NCBI GenBank assembly: GCA_027486765.1 | Contig: JAIXOO010000402.1 | Location: 1 to 41,580, forward strand | DNA length: 41,580 nucleotides | Source of the DNA: Saprospiraceae bacterium | GTDB lineage: Bacteria; Bacteroidota; Bacteroidia; Chitinophagales; Saprospiraceae | Reading direction: 5' to 3' | Part shown: positions 7,879 to 14,776 of the stretch, in pieces | How positions within the stretch are numbered: position 1 is the stretch's first letter | Layout: each line of letters opens with the position of its first letter | The notes under the pieces: generated by a model | What the model saw: only the letters and a program-made list of their open reading frames with translations | Told to the model about the DNA's origin: nothing | The model's database searches: none | Position numbers and translations under genes: made by a program

Positions 7879-8448
7879 ATGTTTCATCAGCATCCCACCG
7901 CCATCATCGACCCAGGCGCTCAAATTGGAGCGGACACCAAAATCTGGCATTTTTGTCACGTGATGTCGGGTGCTGTCATTGGTGAGCAGTGCAGTTTGGG
8001 TCAGAATGTGTTTGTTGCCGATGGTGTGGTTTTGGGAAAAAACTGCAAAGTACAAAACAACGTATCGCTGTATTCGGGGGTCATCTGTGCAGACGATGTG
8101 TTCCTCGGGCCTTCGATGGTGTTTACCAACGTTTACAACCCGCGCAGCGCGGTAAACCGCAAAGGGGAATACCGCCAAACCTGGGTGGAAAAGGGCGTTA
8201 CCATTGGGGCCAACGCCACTGTGTTGTGCGGCATCCGCATTGGGGCCTATGCCTTTATCGGGGCAGGAGCAGTTGTATTGAAAGACGTTCCTGCTTATGC
8301 TTTGCTGGTAGGCAATCCGGCCAAAGCCATCGGCTGGATGAGTGAATACGGTGAACGCCTGTATTTTGATGAACAAAACCTGGCTACTTGTCCTGGTTCT
8401 GGCGAAAGGTATCAGCTGGAAAATGGACAAGTCATAAAAATAGACTAG
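7879..8448 (+). CDS. wlbB: UDP-2-acetamido-3-amino-2,3-dideoxyglucuronate N-acetyltransferase
   Basis: A 189-residue left-handed beta-helix acetyltransferase of the WlbB/WbpD group. It acetylates the 3-amino group of UDP-GlcNAc(3NH2)A using acetyl-CoA, giving UDP-2,3-diacetamido-2,3-dideoxyglucuronic acid for surface polysaccharide. Hexapeptide-repeat rungs ([12 protein letters not shown] and following) run from about residue 10 to 145, interrupted by the family loop [20 protein letters not shown] that helps form the active site. The C-terminal [11 protein letters not shown] is typical. I chose the ATG at 7879; the frame is open 24 bases further upstream, but those codons lie in the inverted repeat. 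Its TAG overlaps the GTG start of the next gene. UDP-GlcNAc dehydrogenase and aminotransferase genes of the pathway are not in the window. Confidence 0.88.
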   Translation: MFHQHPTAIIDPGAQIGADTKIWHFCHVMSGAVIGEQCSLGQNVFVADGVVLGKNCKVQNNVSLYSGVICADDVFLGPSMVFTNVYNPRSAVNRKGEYRQTWVEKGVTIGANATVLCGIRIGAYAFIGAGAVVLKDVPAYALLVGNPAKAIGWMSEYGERLYFDEQNLATCPGSGERYQLENGQVIKID

Positions 8449-9410
8449 TGCAAAATTTTGCCCTCATCGGCGTAGCCGGATATGTGGCCCCTCGCCATTT
8501 GCGCGCCATCAAGGAAACGGGTAATCATTTGATCGCCGCCATGGATCCTACTGATTCAGTGGGGGTTCTGGATGCGTATTTTCCAGAAGCGGCCTTCTTT
8601 GTGGAGTTTGAACGATTTGATCGGCACTTGGAAAAATTTCGTCAAAATGGGCAAGCGCTGCACTATGTGAGCATCTGTTCACCCAACTACCTGCACGATG
8701 CCCATATTCGTTTTGGTTTGCGGCAGGGAGCAGATGTCATTTGTGAAAAACCGCTGGTGCTCAATCCCTGGAACGCCGAAGCCCTCCAGCGCAATGAACA
8801 GGAAACAGGAAGCCGAGTCTACACCATCCTGCAATTGAGGCTGCACCCGGTGATTCTGGCCTTGAAAAAACAAGTGGAAGCGCAAGTTTCCGCTAAAAAA
8901 TACGACATTGACCTGACCTACATCACCTCTCGTGGTGCCTGGTACTTCGCCAGTTGGAAAGGAGAGTTGTCCAAATCAGGAGGCATCGCCACCAACATTG
9001 GCATTCATTTTTTCGACATGCTGATCTGGATTTTTGGTCCGGTTCAAAAGAGTGAAGTCCACCTGCACAGCCACGATCGGGCTGCCGGTTACCTGGAACT
9101 GGAGCGTGCAAGGGTGCGTTGGTTTTTAAGCATCGATGAAAAAACCATACCCCCAAGCGTTCAAAAGAAAGGTGCTCGAACCTATCGATCCATCAGTATC
9201 GATGGCCAGGAGCTGGAATTCAGTGAAGGGTTTACGGATCTGCACACGGAAAGTTATCGGGGAATTTTAGCGGGCCGGGGCTTTGGACTTTCAGATGCCG
9301 CGCCTTCTATTGACTTGGTACACGATATTCGGGTGGCTGAGGTGCTGGGACTGTCCGGGGAATATCATCCCTTGGCGGCTTTGCCGCAGGCGAAACATCC
9401 CTTTAAATAA
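8448..9410 (+). CDS. wlbA: UDP-N-acetylglucosaminuronate 3-dehydrogenase (Gfo/Idh/MocA)
   Basis: A 320-residue NAD-dependent oxidoreductase of the WlbA/WbpB type, which oxidises C3 of UDP-GlcNAcA before transamination. The N-terminus FALIGVAGYVAPRHLRAIK, followed by MDPTDSVGVLDAYFPEA and FERFDRHLEK, is highly characteristic of this subfamily. The catalytic-region CEKPLVLNPWN is the usual EKP motif and the C-terminal domain contains GGIATNIGIHFFDML. The start is the GTG at 8448, which shares its G with the TAG stop of wlbB; a longer frame from 8388 would read through the end of wlbB in another frame and lacks the family start. The tight overlap with wlbB shows translational coupling and pathway linkage. 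Confidence 0.9.
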   Translation: MQNFALIGVAGYVAPRHLRAIKETGNHLIAAMDPTDSVGVLDAYFPEAAFFVEFERFDRHLEKFRQNGQALHYVSICSPNYLHDAHIRFGLRQGADVICEKPLVLNPWNAEALQRNEQETGSRVYTILQLRLHPVILALKKQVEAQVSAKKYDIDLTYITSRGAWYFASWKGELSKSGGIATNIGIHFFDMLIWIFGPVQKSEVHLHSHDRAAGYLELERARVRWFLSIDEKTIPPSVQKKGARTYRSISIDGQELEFSEGFTDLHTESYRGILAGRGFGLSDAAPSIDLVHDIRVAEVLGLSGEYHPLAALPQAKHPFK

Positions 9411-9421
9411 TTGAGGGGCAA

Positions 9422-9454
9422 ACGTTTACTAAACCTTCGAGGTTTAGTAAACGT
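9422..9454. repeat. Perfect 14-bp hairpin after wlbA
   Basis: ACGTTTACTAAACC (9422-9435) is exactly complementary to 9441-9454 around a TTCGA loop. It stands directly before the bidirectional terminator at 9460-9497, so two consecutive hairpins separate wlbA from the convergent foldase gene. It has no T run and looks like a repeat element rather than a terminator. Confidence 0.75.
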
Positions 9455-9459
9455 CATAA

Positions 9460-9497
9460 AAAAAGCGGACGTCGGGGTTACCCAACGTCCGCTTTTT
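9460..9497. terminator. Bidirectional rho-independent terminator
   Basis: AAAAAGCGGACGT (9460-9472) pairs with ACGTCCGCTTTTT (9485-9497), with GGG/CCC continuing the stem toward the loop. The flanking A and T runs give a terminator in both directions, serving wlbA (+) and the foldase gene (-). Confidence 0.9.
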
Positions 9498-9519
9498 AAC
9501 TAAATAAGCAGCTGTTCGC

Positions 9520-11631
9520 TTAGAAATATTTCGAGCGATTGTCTTTAATCTTGGCCATTTTGCGGAAGGCTGGCATGAATCGAGTTGCTACCTGAGCCCG
9601 CGCACTAGTGGCGAGTGTAGTTTTCAACTGGTTTACATCAGCAGTAGCTGAAGCAGGCGTCGAAACATTGAATGCATTGACGACATAAACGCCATTGTTG
9701 CCTGCAAAAGGTTTGCTGGTTTGGCCCTGCTTCAATTTGAAGGAATAAGCGTTGAAGCGCGGTTCACTACCTACGTTATTTGGCAGGAAAGACTGGTTGA
9801 AACGGATATTGCGCAGGGTATCCACTTTAGCGCTGTATTGAGCAGCAGCAGCTTCTACTCCTTTGCCTTTGATTTTGTCAACGATCAGTTCACCTTTTTT
9901 GCGGTTGATGACTACTGTCTCGATGTCTTCCTTCACCTGATCAGCCGTGGCATTGCCTGGTTTGAAGATGGTTTTCACCCCAGCAATCACGTATTTGTTG
10001 GTGTAAAACTCAGTTGGATCCGTGAAAGTATAAATGTCGGGAGCAACTTCACCTTTAGCTGCACCAAAAGCCCAACGCACGATTTCGCGTGAAGTTTGGC
10101 CAGCACCCAAAGAACCCACGAAGAATTCGTTGGCGTTGACAGCCGGGCTGGTTTCCTGGGTAACTCCTTTTATTTTTTTAGCCGCAGCCAGCATACCTTC
10201 AACGTCTTTGTTGTTGGCATTCAGGAAGCGCTGGGCTTCTTCAAAACGTTTGGTTTCGGTTTCTTTAGAAGGTTTGATGACCTCACTAATGTAAGCCACC
10301 CGTACACCAGAGCTATTCGAAGTAATCTTTTTGCCGGTTACCTCTACAAGGTGTACCCCAAACTGGGTTTCTACGGTGTACAATTTACCTTGTTCAGCCT
10401 GGTAGAAAATCAGGTCATCGTAAGGTTTAACCATTCCACCGGGGCCGCTGTAACCCAAATCCCCACCACTCATAGAAGTACCATCCTGGCCAAAACGAGC
10501 GGCCATGGCTTCAAAGGTAGCAGTACCTTTTTCAATCACACCTTTGATACTGTCGATGCGCGCCTTCGCTACCGGCAACGGGGTAACAGCATCAGGGCGA
10601 ATCAGGATGTGGCGAGATTTTACACTGTCTGGTACCACTTTGCGATCCAGCAACTTCACGGCGCGGTAAGCATTGCCTTCCACATATGGGCCAAAAATGC
10701 CGCCGATTGGCAAGTTGAAAATGCTGTCTGCACTTTGCAACAAAGCTTCTCTTTTGACATAGGCACCATCGATGGTTCCCAGGTTTTGCTCAACAAATAC
10801 CGTATCGTTGGTTGCCTTTTTCCAATCAGCAATCGTTTTAGCAATTTTGTTGCGTTGTGCAAGCGAGTCAGCTTTGGTTGGTTTTACCTCAAACGTAACC
10901 AAGCCAATTTTGCGGGCTTCTTCGGTGAATTTGAACAAGCCTGGATTTTCTTTCAGGTAGCTGGCGTAATCTTCGTCAGAAACAGATACCTCAGCGTTAT
11001 CGATGGCATCAAATGGAATGCGCGTATACACCAGTTCCATCATGGTTGCACTTTCCTTCTGGCTCATTTCAGCGGCCCAGCTCGGCATGTACATCCCTTT
11101 GGACACCATGTTGACCAATTTGGTCTGAATGCGATCCTTGATGATTTCCTGCTCCTGGATGGCCCAATAAGAGCGAGCAGTAGCCGTCATCGTATTGGAG
11201 GTGATTTGCTGCTTCAGGGAGTTCAACTGTTCCCGGTTGAGTTGTCCGGTCGTTTGATCCATGAAACGCTGCATGATGATGGGGCTAGGTTCTGGACCAA
11301 ATTGAAGGTCGTTCAATTCGTTTTTGCTTACGCCCAGGCCAAGCTTTTCGCCTTCCTGATCAATCAGCGCTTTTTCCACGAAATAATCCCAGAGCGCACT
11401 CCGACGAGCATAAATATCACCAGCAGATCCTGCATAAAGGATACTTTCGGTGCGGTTAAATTCATTCAGGTCTACTTTTTGGCCATTAATTTTGCCAATG
11501 CTGGATTGCATACTGCCAAAAATACTATTTTGGCCAGCCGTCATATCCTGAATAATGAAGCCAAGTAGGCCAAGCGCGATCAACACCACAATCAAAGCGC
11601 TATTCTTGCGAATTGTACTAATCAGAGCCAT
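9520..11631 (-). CDS. PpiD/SurA-like periplasmic peptidyl-prolyl isomerase
   Basis: A 703-residue membrane-anchored foldase. A single N-terminal membrane helix (about 12-28, ALIVVLIALGLLGFIIQ) places the rest in the periplasm. A SurA-N-like helical chaperone region follows with the usual KINGQKVDLNEFNR segment near 48. A parvulin domain spans about 338-440, with SRHILIRP, SGGDLGYSGPGGMVKPYDD and a closing FGVHLVEVTGKK. A second, degenerate parvulin-like or chaperone segment fills the rest. It assists outer-membrane and secreted protein folding. Length and layout agree with Bacteroidota homologues. It is monocistronic, convergent with wlbA, and has a TAnnTTTG match upstream at 11663-11670. Confidence 0.9.
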   Translation of the reverse strand: MALISTIRKNSALIVVLIALGLLGFIIQDMTAGQNSIFGSMQSSIGKINGQKVDLNEFNRTESILYAGSAGDIYARRSALWDYFVEKALIDQEGEKLGLGVSKNELNDLQFGPEPSPIIMQRFMDQTTGQLNREQLNSLKQQITSNTMTATARSYWAIQEQEIIKDRIQTKLVNMVSKGMYMPSWAAEMSQKESATMMELVYTRIPFDAIDNAEVSVSDEDYASYLKENPGLFKFTEEARKIGLVTFEVKPTKADSLAQRNKIAKTIADWKKATNDTVFVEQNLGTIDGAYVKREALLQSADSIFNLPIGGIFGPYVEGNAYRAVKLLDRKVVPDSVKSRHILIRPDAVTPLPVAKARIDSIKGVIEKGTATFEAMAARFGQDGTSMSGGDLGYSGPGGMVKPYDDLIFYQAEQGKLYTVETQFGVHLVEVTGKKITSNSSGVRVAYISEVIKPSKETETKRFEEAQRFLNANNKDVEGMLAAAKKIKGVTQETSPAVNANEFFVGSLGAGQTSREIVRWAFGAAKGEVAPDIYTFTDPTEFYTNKYVIAGVKTIFKPGNATADQVKEDIETVVINRKKGELIVDKIKGKGVEAAAAQYSAKVDTLRNIRFNQSFLPNNVGSEPRFNAYSFKLKQGQTSKPFAGNNGVYVVNAFNVSTPASATADVNQLKTTLATSARAQVATRFMPAFRKMAKIKDNRSKYF

Positions 11632-11662
11632 CTTTTCTAATTAACTTTGAAGAAAAACGACG

Positions 11663-11670
11663 CAAATGTA
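11663..11670 (-). promoter_or_regulatory. Possible -7 element of the foldase gene
   Basis: On the minus strand this reads TACATTTG, a full match to TAnnTTTG, about 32 bases upstream of the ATG at 11631. A -33 TTG at good spacing is not evident. Confidence 0.35.
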
Positions 11671-11771
11671 AACAAATAAAATTTGAAAGCAGTACTTTTC
11701 CTAGCCCATCATCCCAATAAATGTATGAATTTTAACAATTTTATTGGTCTCTCTTGCTAAAAACAAACCCA

Positions 11772-12596
11772 ATGCGCATATTTTTAGTGTTGATCCAAAT
11801 GGTCTGGCTGTTTTTACTCACCGTGCTCACCCAGGTGGGTGGCCTGATCTGGTTGCTGAATCGGGCCTTGTGGCTGGGCCGCAAGTCGATCAAAGGGCGC
11901 TGGGTCTGGCGCAGCTTATCCTTTGGTCTGCTTTATTTTTTCTCGGTCATCGTACTGGTCCCCTTGCTCGCACGGCTCAATGGGCGGGTAGCCCTACCAT
12001 TGGGCACAAGGTCAGAACGGCCCGTAGCGCCGCTCAGTTGGTGGACTTGCCTGAGCAATCGGCATTATGTGACCCCGGCTTTGTATGACCTGGCGGTGCG
12101 GCAAGGCCGTTTTTTACAAAATCTGGATGCCCAGCAGCACCTCGTATACCTGGATGCCAATTTCCCTTTTGGCCGAAAATTCCCCCTTTTTCCCCACCTC
12201 AGTCATGGGGATGGAAAAAAATTGGACCTCGCCTTTTTTCGTTACGATACTCGTGCGCAAAGGAGCACGACCCAATATCCCAGTTTTTTTGGCTACGGTT
12301 TTTCGGAACCACCCGCTGAGGGCGAATTGAACCAACCCGAAATTTGCGCCCAACGGGGTGCCTGGCAATACGGCCTTTTACAAACTTTGGTAAAAAGTGA
12401 CCCCAAACGTTATCCTTTTGACACGGAACTGAATACCCAATTGCTCCAGCAGTTGTCTCAAGACCCCGCGACTGAAAAAATCTTCATCGAACCCCACCTC
12501 AAAGGCCGCCTGGGTTTAGGCCGCCTCAATAATATCCGGTACCACGGTTGTCAGGCCGTGCGGCACGACGATCACATTCATGTACAGGTAAAATAA
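11772..12596 (+). CDS. Membrane-anchored LAS-type metallopeptidase (MepA/M15-like)
   Basis: A 274-residue protein with two N-terminal membrane helices (about 2-30 and 50-68) and a globular domain presumably in the periplasm. The domain has the two zinc-ligand signatures of LAS peptidases: HGDGKKLD (His145, six residues, Asp152), equivalent to the HxxxxxxD of MepA and VanX, and RHDDHIHVQ near the end (264-272), equivalent to the final HxH. DANFPFGRKFPLFPHLS before the first motif resembles the family substrate wall. LAS enzymes cut peptide cross-links in peptidoglycan, so a wall-trimming role is inferred. I chose ATG 11772; a TTG at 11754 in frame is possible. Overall similarity to named families is low, so this could be an uncharacterised branch. 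Confidence 0.7.
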   Translation: MRIFLVLIQMVWLFLLTVLTQVGGLIWLLNRALWLGRKSIKGRWVWRSLSFGLLYFFSVIVLVPLLARLNGRVALPLGTRSERPVAPLSWWTCLSNRHYVTPALYDLAVRQGRFLQNLDAQQHLVYLDANFPFGRKFPLFPHLSHGDGKKLDLAFFRYDTRAQRSTTQYPSFFGYGFSEPPAEGELNQPEICAQRGAWQYGLLQTLVKSDPKRYPFDTELNTQLLQQLSQDPATEKIFIEPHLKGRLGLGRLNNIRYHGCQAVRHDDHIHVQVK

Positions 12597-12598
12597 TG

Positions 12599-12728
12599 GT
12601 TGAGGAAAGTTGAGATGGTTGAGGAAGGTTGAGCGCTACCGCGAGCGATTTTGACAAGGACAATGTCTAAGCCGCTCGCGGTAGCCTCAACCTTCCTCAA
12701 CCTTCTCAACCTCTCAACCTCTCAACTC
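12599..12728. repeat. GTTGAG-family inverted repeat, copy 1
   Basis: The left arm (12599-12648) is made of GGTTGAGGAA-type words and ends in CGCTACCGCGAGCG. The right arm (12673-12728) is the complement, with extra CTCAACCT units. The loop starts TTTTGACAAGGA. Arms, core GCTACCGC...GCGATTTTGACAA and polarity match the copy at 22021-22142; the loops differ. It fills the spacer between the LAS peptidase and the alkyltransferase-like gene, ending five bases before that ATG. Confidence 0.9.
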
Positions 12729-12733
12729 AAAGT

Positions 12734-13060
12734 ATGGCCAAAGCAAATTATCAGGAACTTGTTTTTGACATCACGCGCTTGATCCCGCCCGGGCGGGTGA
12801 GCAGTTATGGCGCCATTGCGGATTATTTGGCGCTGGGCTCGGCCCGGATGGTGGGCTGGGCGCTGAACAACAGTTTCTCGTTTGATGATATTCCTGCGCA
12901 CCGGGTGGTCAATAGCAAGGGTGAGCTGAGCGGCCGGGCGCATTTTAAGCCACCGGGTTTGATGCAACAACTTTTGGAAGCGGAAGGCGTTAAAGTGGAA
13001 AATGACCGGGTAGTCAACTTCAAGGAAGTATTCTGGCACCCGGAAGAACTAGGATGGTAG
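12734..13060 (+). CDS. Alkyltransferase-like protein (ATL), MGMT family without Cys
   Basis: A 108-residue DNA-binding protein with the fold of the O6-alkylguanine transferase C-terminal domain. The helix-turn-helix (RVSSYGAIADYLALGSARMVGWAL, 21-44) contains the flipping-arginine position Arg38. The catalytic PCHRV of true transferases is PAHRV here (54-58), with Ala55 in place of cysteine. ATLs bind O6-alkylguanine without repairing it and hand the lesion to nucleotide excision repair, so this is predicted to be a lesion-sensing protein. Length and ending are normal for ATLs. The start codon is just after a GTTGAG inverted repeat, which must form much of its leader. Confidence 0.9.
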   Translation: MAKANYQELVFDITRLIPPGRVSSYGAIADYLALGSARMVGWALNNSFSFDDIPAHRVVNSKGELSGRAHFKPPGLMQQLLEAEGVKVENDRVVNFKEVFWHPEELGW

Positions 13061-13071
13061 CAGAACAACTA

Positions 13072-13229
13072 AGGAATGGAAATAAAGTAAAGTAAACACC
13101 TGACTGACTCTTTTTTGATTTTGCTGCGTTACTCGTCAGTTGCGTAGGCCTGCTATGCGCCTTTCTCGTGCCTTGCCAAATCAAAAAATAGCTCAGTCAA
13201 CTTGTTTACTTTATTTCATTTCCATTCTT
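13072..13229. repeat. Long inverted repeat with a distinct core
   Basis: The arms at about 13072-13126 and 13177-13229 are complementary over some 50 bases with small gaps; both contain GAATGGAAAT, AAAGTAAAC, GACTGA and TTTTTTGATTT blocks. The 50-base core is a GC-richer sequence with TGCGTAGGCCTGCTATGCGC, itself partly symmetric. It occupies the spacer between the ATL gene and the DUF2147 gene. I see no open frame or terminator in it. Its organised arm-core-arm layout resembles a small non-autonomous element. Confidence 0.8.
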
Positions 13230-13248
13230 AACCAAATCATATTGACCA

Positions 13249-13680
13249 ATGAAGCATTTCTTTTTCTGTTTCTTGATGCTGCTTGGCATCGGTAGTTTAA
13301 GTGCCCAAAGCAACAGTCCATTTGGCGTTTGGAAAAGCGTTGATGACAAGACGGGCGAAGCCAAATCACACGTGGAGGTGTACCAAAAAAATGGCAAAAT
13401 GTACGGCAAGATCGTCAAAATCCTGACCGACAAACCCAATGCCAAATGTGATGAATGTAAAGGGGATAAAAAAGGCCAACCAGTGAATGGCATGGTCATC
13501 ATCGAAGGTATGCAGGAAGTGGAAGGCAGTTGGAAAAACGGAACCATCCTCGATCCCCAAAACGGAAATGTATACGGCTGTGTGGTTTGGGTAGAAGCGG
13601 ATAAACCGAATGAACTCAAGGTGCGCGGAAAACACTGGACGGGGATTTACCGGACGCAGACTTGGTTTCGGGTGAAGTGA
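13249..13680 (+). CDS. Secreted DUF2147 protein
   Basis: A 143-residue protein with a clear signal peptide (1-19, MKHFFFCFLMLLGIGSLSA followed by Q). The mature part is the DUF2147 beta-barrel-like domain: GVWKSVDDKTGEAKSHVEVY near the start, GKIVKIL, the paired cysteines in KCDECKGDKKGQP, GMVIIEGM, then IYRTQTWFRVK at the end. The role of DUF2147 is not known; the lipocalin-like strand pattern and periplasmic location suggest small-molecule or lipid binding, which is inference. The gene stands alone between two inverted repeats. Confidence 0.9.
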   Translation: MKHFFFCFLMLLGIGSLSAQSNSPFGVWKSVDDKTGEAKSHVEVYQKNGKMYGKIVKILTDKPNAKCDECKGDKKGQPVNGMVIIEGMQEVEGSWKNGTILDPQNGNVYGCVVWVEADKPNELKVRGKHWTGIYRTQTWFRVK

Positions 13681-13740
13681 TGGTGGAAAGCTGAGTTATC
13701 CCGAGGATTTTAGAAAATTGCTAAAGCGGCATTTTTTTAG

Positions 13741-13833
13741 CACAAAGGACACCAAGGCAGCACAAAGGACACAAAGTTAGACGTTGACGGCGCTTTGACT
13801 TGTGATCTTTGTGCTGCCTTGGTGTCCTTTGTG
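13741..13833. repeat. Perfect 27-bp inverted repeat
   Basis: Bases 13741-13767 are exactly complementary to 13807-13833. The words are CACAAAGGACACCAAGGCAG-like, and an extra partial unit (AGGACACAAAG) follows the left arm inside the 39-base loop. The repeat lies between the convergent DUF2147 and hypothetical genes, where it could end transcription, though no T run follows directly. Confidence 0.9.
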
Positions 13834-13960
13834 TTTATCTTTTTAGGTTTTGGTGATGTGTCTCGTCCTAAATTTACTTTACGCATGAAAGGCTTGTCTC
13901 TGAATAAGTTTGCATTAACAAAATAGAATATGTCTTGCAAGATTAAAGCCCCCAAAGCGC

Positions 13961-14052
13961 TACTTTTGCTGACTATGATCAACCAAGTCCGACAAGATTA
14001 CTGGCAGTTTTTATATGCTCCTCCTCCTTATGCAATTCCAGGTAGAATTTGA
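13961..14052 (+). other. Promoter-like element plus 25-codon frame, possible gene relic
   Basis: TACTTTTG (13961-13968) is a full match to the Bacteroidota -7 element, with a TTG 23 bases upstream at 13935-13937. The ATG at 13975 follows directly and opens a 25-codon frame (MINQVRQDYWQFLYAPPPYA and on) that stops at 14052 inside the convergent hypothetical gene. The peptide reads like the natural N-terminus of a protein. A truncated gene start is possible; coincidence is equally possible. Confidence 0.2.
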
Positions 14053-14677
14053 GCCCCATATCTTTCAACATTTTTGTAAACTCCTCAAAACGATCTTCCA
14101 CAATTACACCTTTGATGATGATTTCATCATATCCGGTAGCCTCAAGGTCTGCCCATTGATTGTAGAGCTCAAAATTCAATTTTTGCGCATGCCACCTTAA
14201 GCCCCAGCTCAGACTACGAAAATTGAAAAACAGCCTTTGTCGATCTATCAGTGGACAATCAACAACCCCTTGCAAATTAGTGGGATTAAGCAACTTCCAA
14301 TCATGCTCGATGATCTCAAGATTTTGATTTAAAAGTGTTAGGTAGCGTAAATTTTTTTCTCTAATTAAAGCTTCAATGGAGCCTTTTAACCAAGGTGAAA
14401 AATGAGGTGCCTGATTTGCACTATTAAACAATTGTACAATTCTATGTAAATCATCTTTAGACACCTCATTTTGTATGGCAATTGTATGGATCTGTTTTGC
14501 CACCTGGTATTGGTTTTGGAACGACTTATCCATTATAGCCTTTATCTCAAGCCATGTCATCTGTCGCTCAATTTCCCCCATATCAGGCCTTATTTTTTCT
14601 TTAGCCAGCTTGTGGAATAAATTATTCCTACGTTTTACTTTCTGTTTTTCAAGGGCTTTCTTAATCTTGCTAAACAT
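13979..14677 (-). CDS. Hypothetical protein (232 aa)
   Basis: No family recognised. The N-terminus is strongly basic and probably coiled (FSKIKKALEKQKVKRRNNLFHKLAKEK). A helical middle follows, then a segment FFNFRSLSWGLRWHAQKLNFELYNQW and an alternating strand pattern YDEIIIKGVIVEDRFEEFTKMLKDMGLKFYLEL that resembles a small alpha/beta domain. There is no signal peptide or membrane helix, so it is likely cytosolic. The gene is visibly more AT-rich than its neighbours, which may point to more recent arrival. It lies about 100 bases downstream of the MoxR operon on the same strand but has its own spacer. Confidence 0.7.
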   Translation of the reverse strand: MFSKIKKALEKQKVKRRNNLFHKLAKEKIRPDMGEIERQMTWLEIKAIMDKSFQNQYQVAKQIHTIAIQNEVSKDDLHRIVQLFNSANQAPHFSPWLKGSIEALIREKNLRYLTLLNQNLEIIEHDWKLLNPTNLQGVVDCPLIDRQRLFFNFRSLSWGLRWHAQKLNFELYNQWADLEATGYDEIIIKGVIVEDRFEEFTKMLKDMGLKFYLELHKEEEHIKTASNLVGLG

Positions 14678-14776
14678 TTTTTAAGGTTTGCAATTATCAC
14701 ATCATACTATTCTTTAACTAAAGGAGCACTAAGGGCTCTCTAAAGCTTAAAGCCCGGCACCTGAGCGTGGCCGAAG

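Noticed and set aside
7555..8430. 291-codon minus-strand frame across the MoxR-wlbB spacer
   Set aside because: It runs through the GGAACTTT inverted repeat and antisense to two well-identified genes.
10096..11568. 490-codon open frame on the plus strand
   Set aside because: It lies entirely opposite the PpiD/SurA-like gene, whose membrane helix and parvulin motifs are unmistakable; the antisense product is Phe/His-rich with no domain.
11754..11771. TTG start for the LAS peptidase gene
   Set aside because: Possible but less likely than ATG 11772, which opens directly into the hydrophobic helix MRIFLVLIQ.
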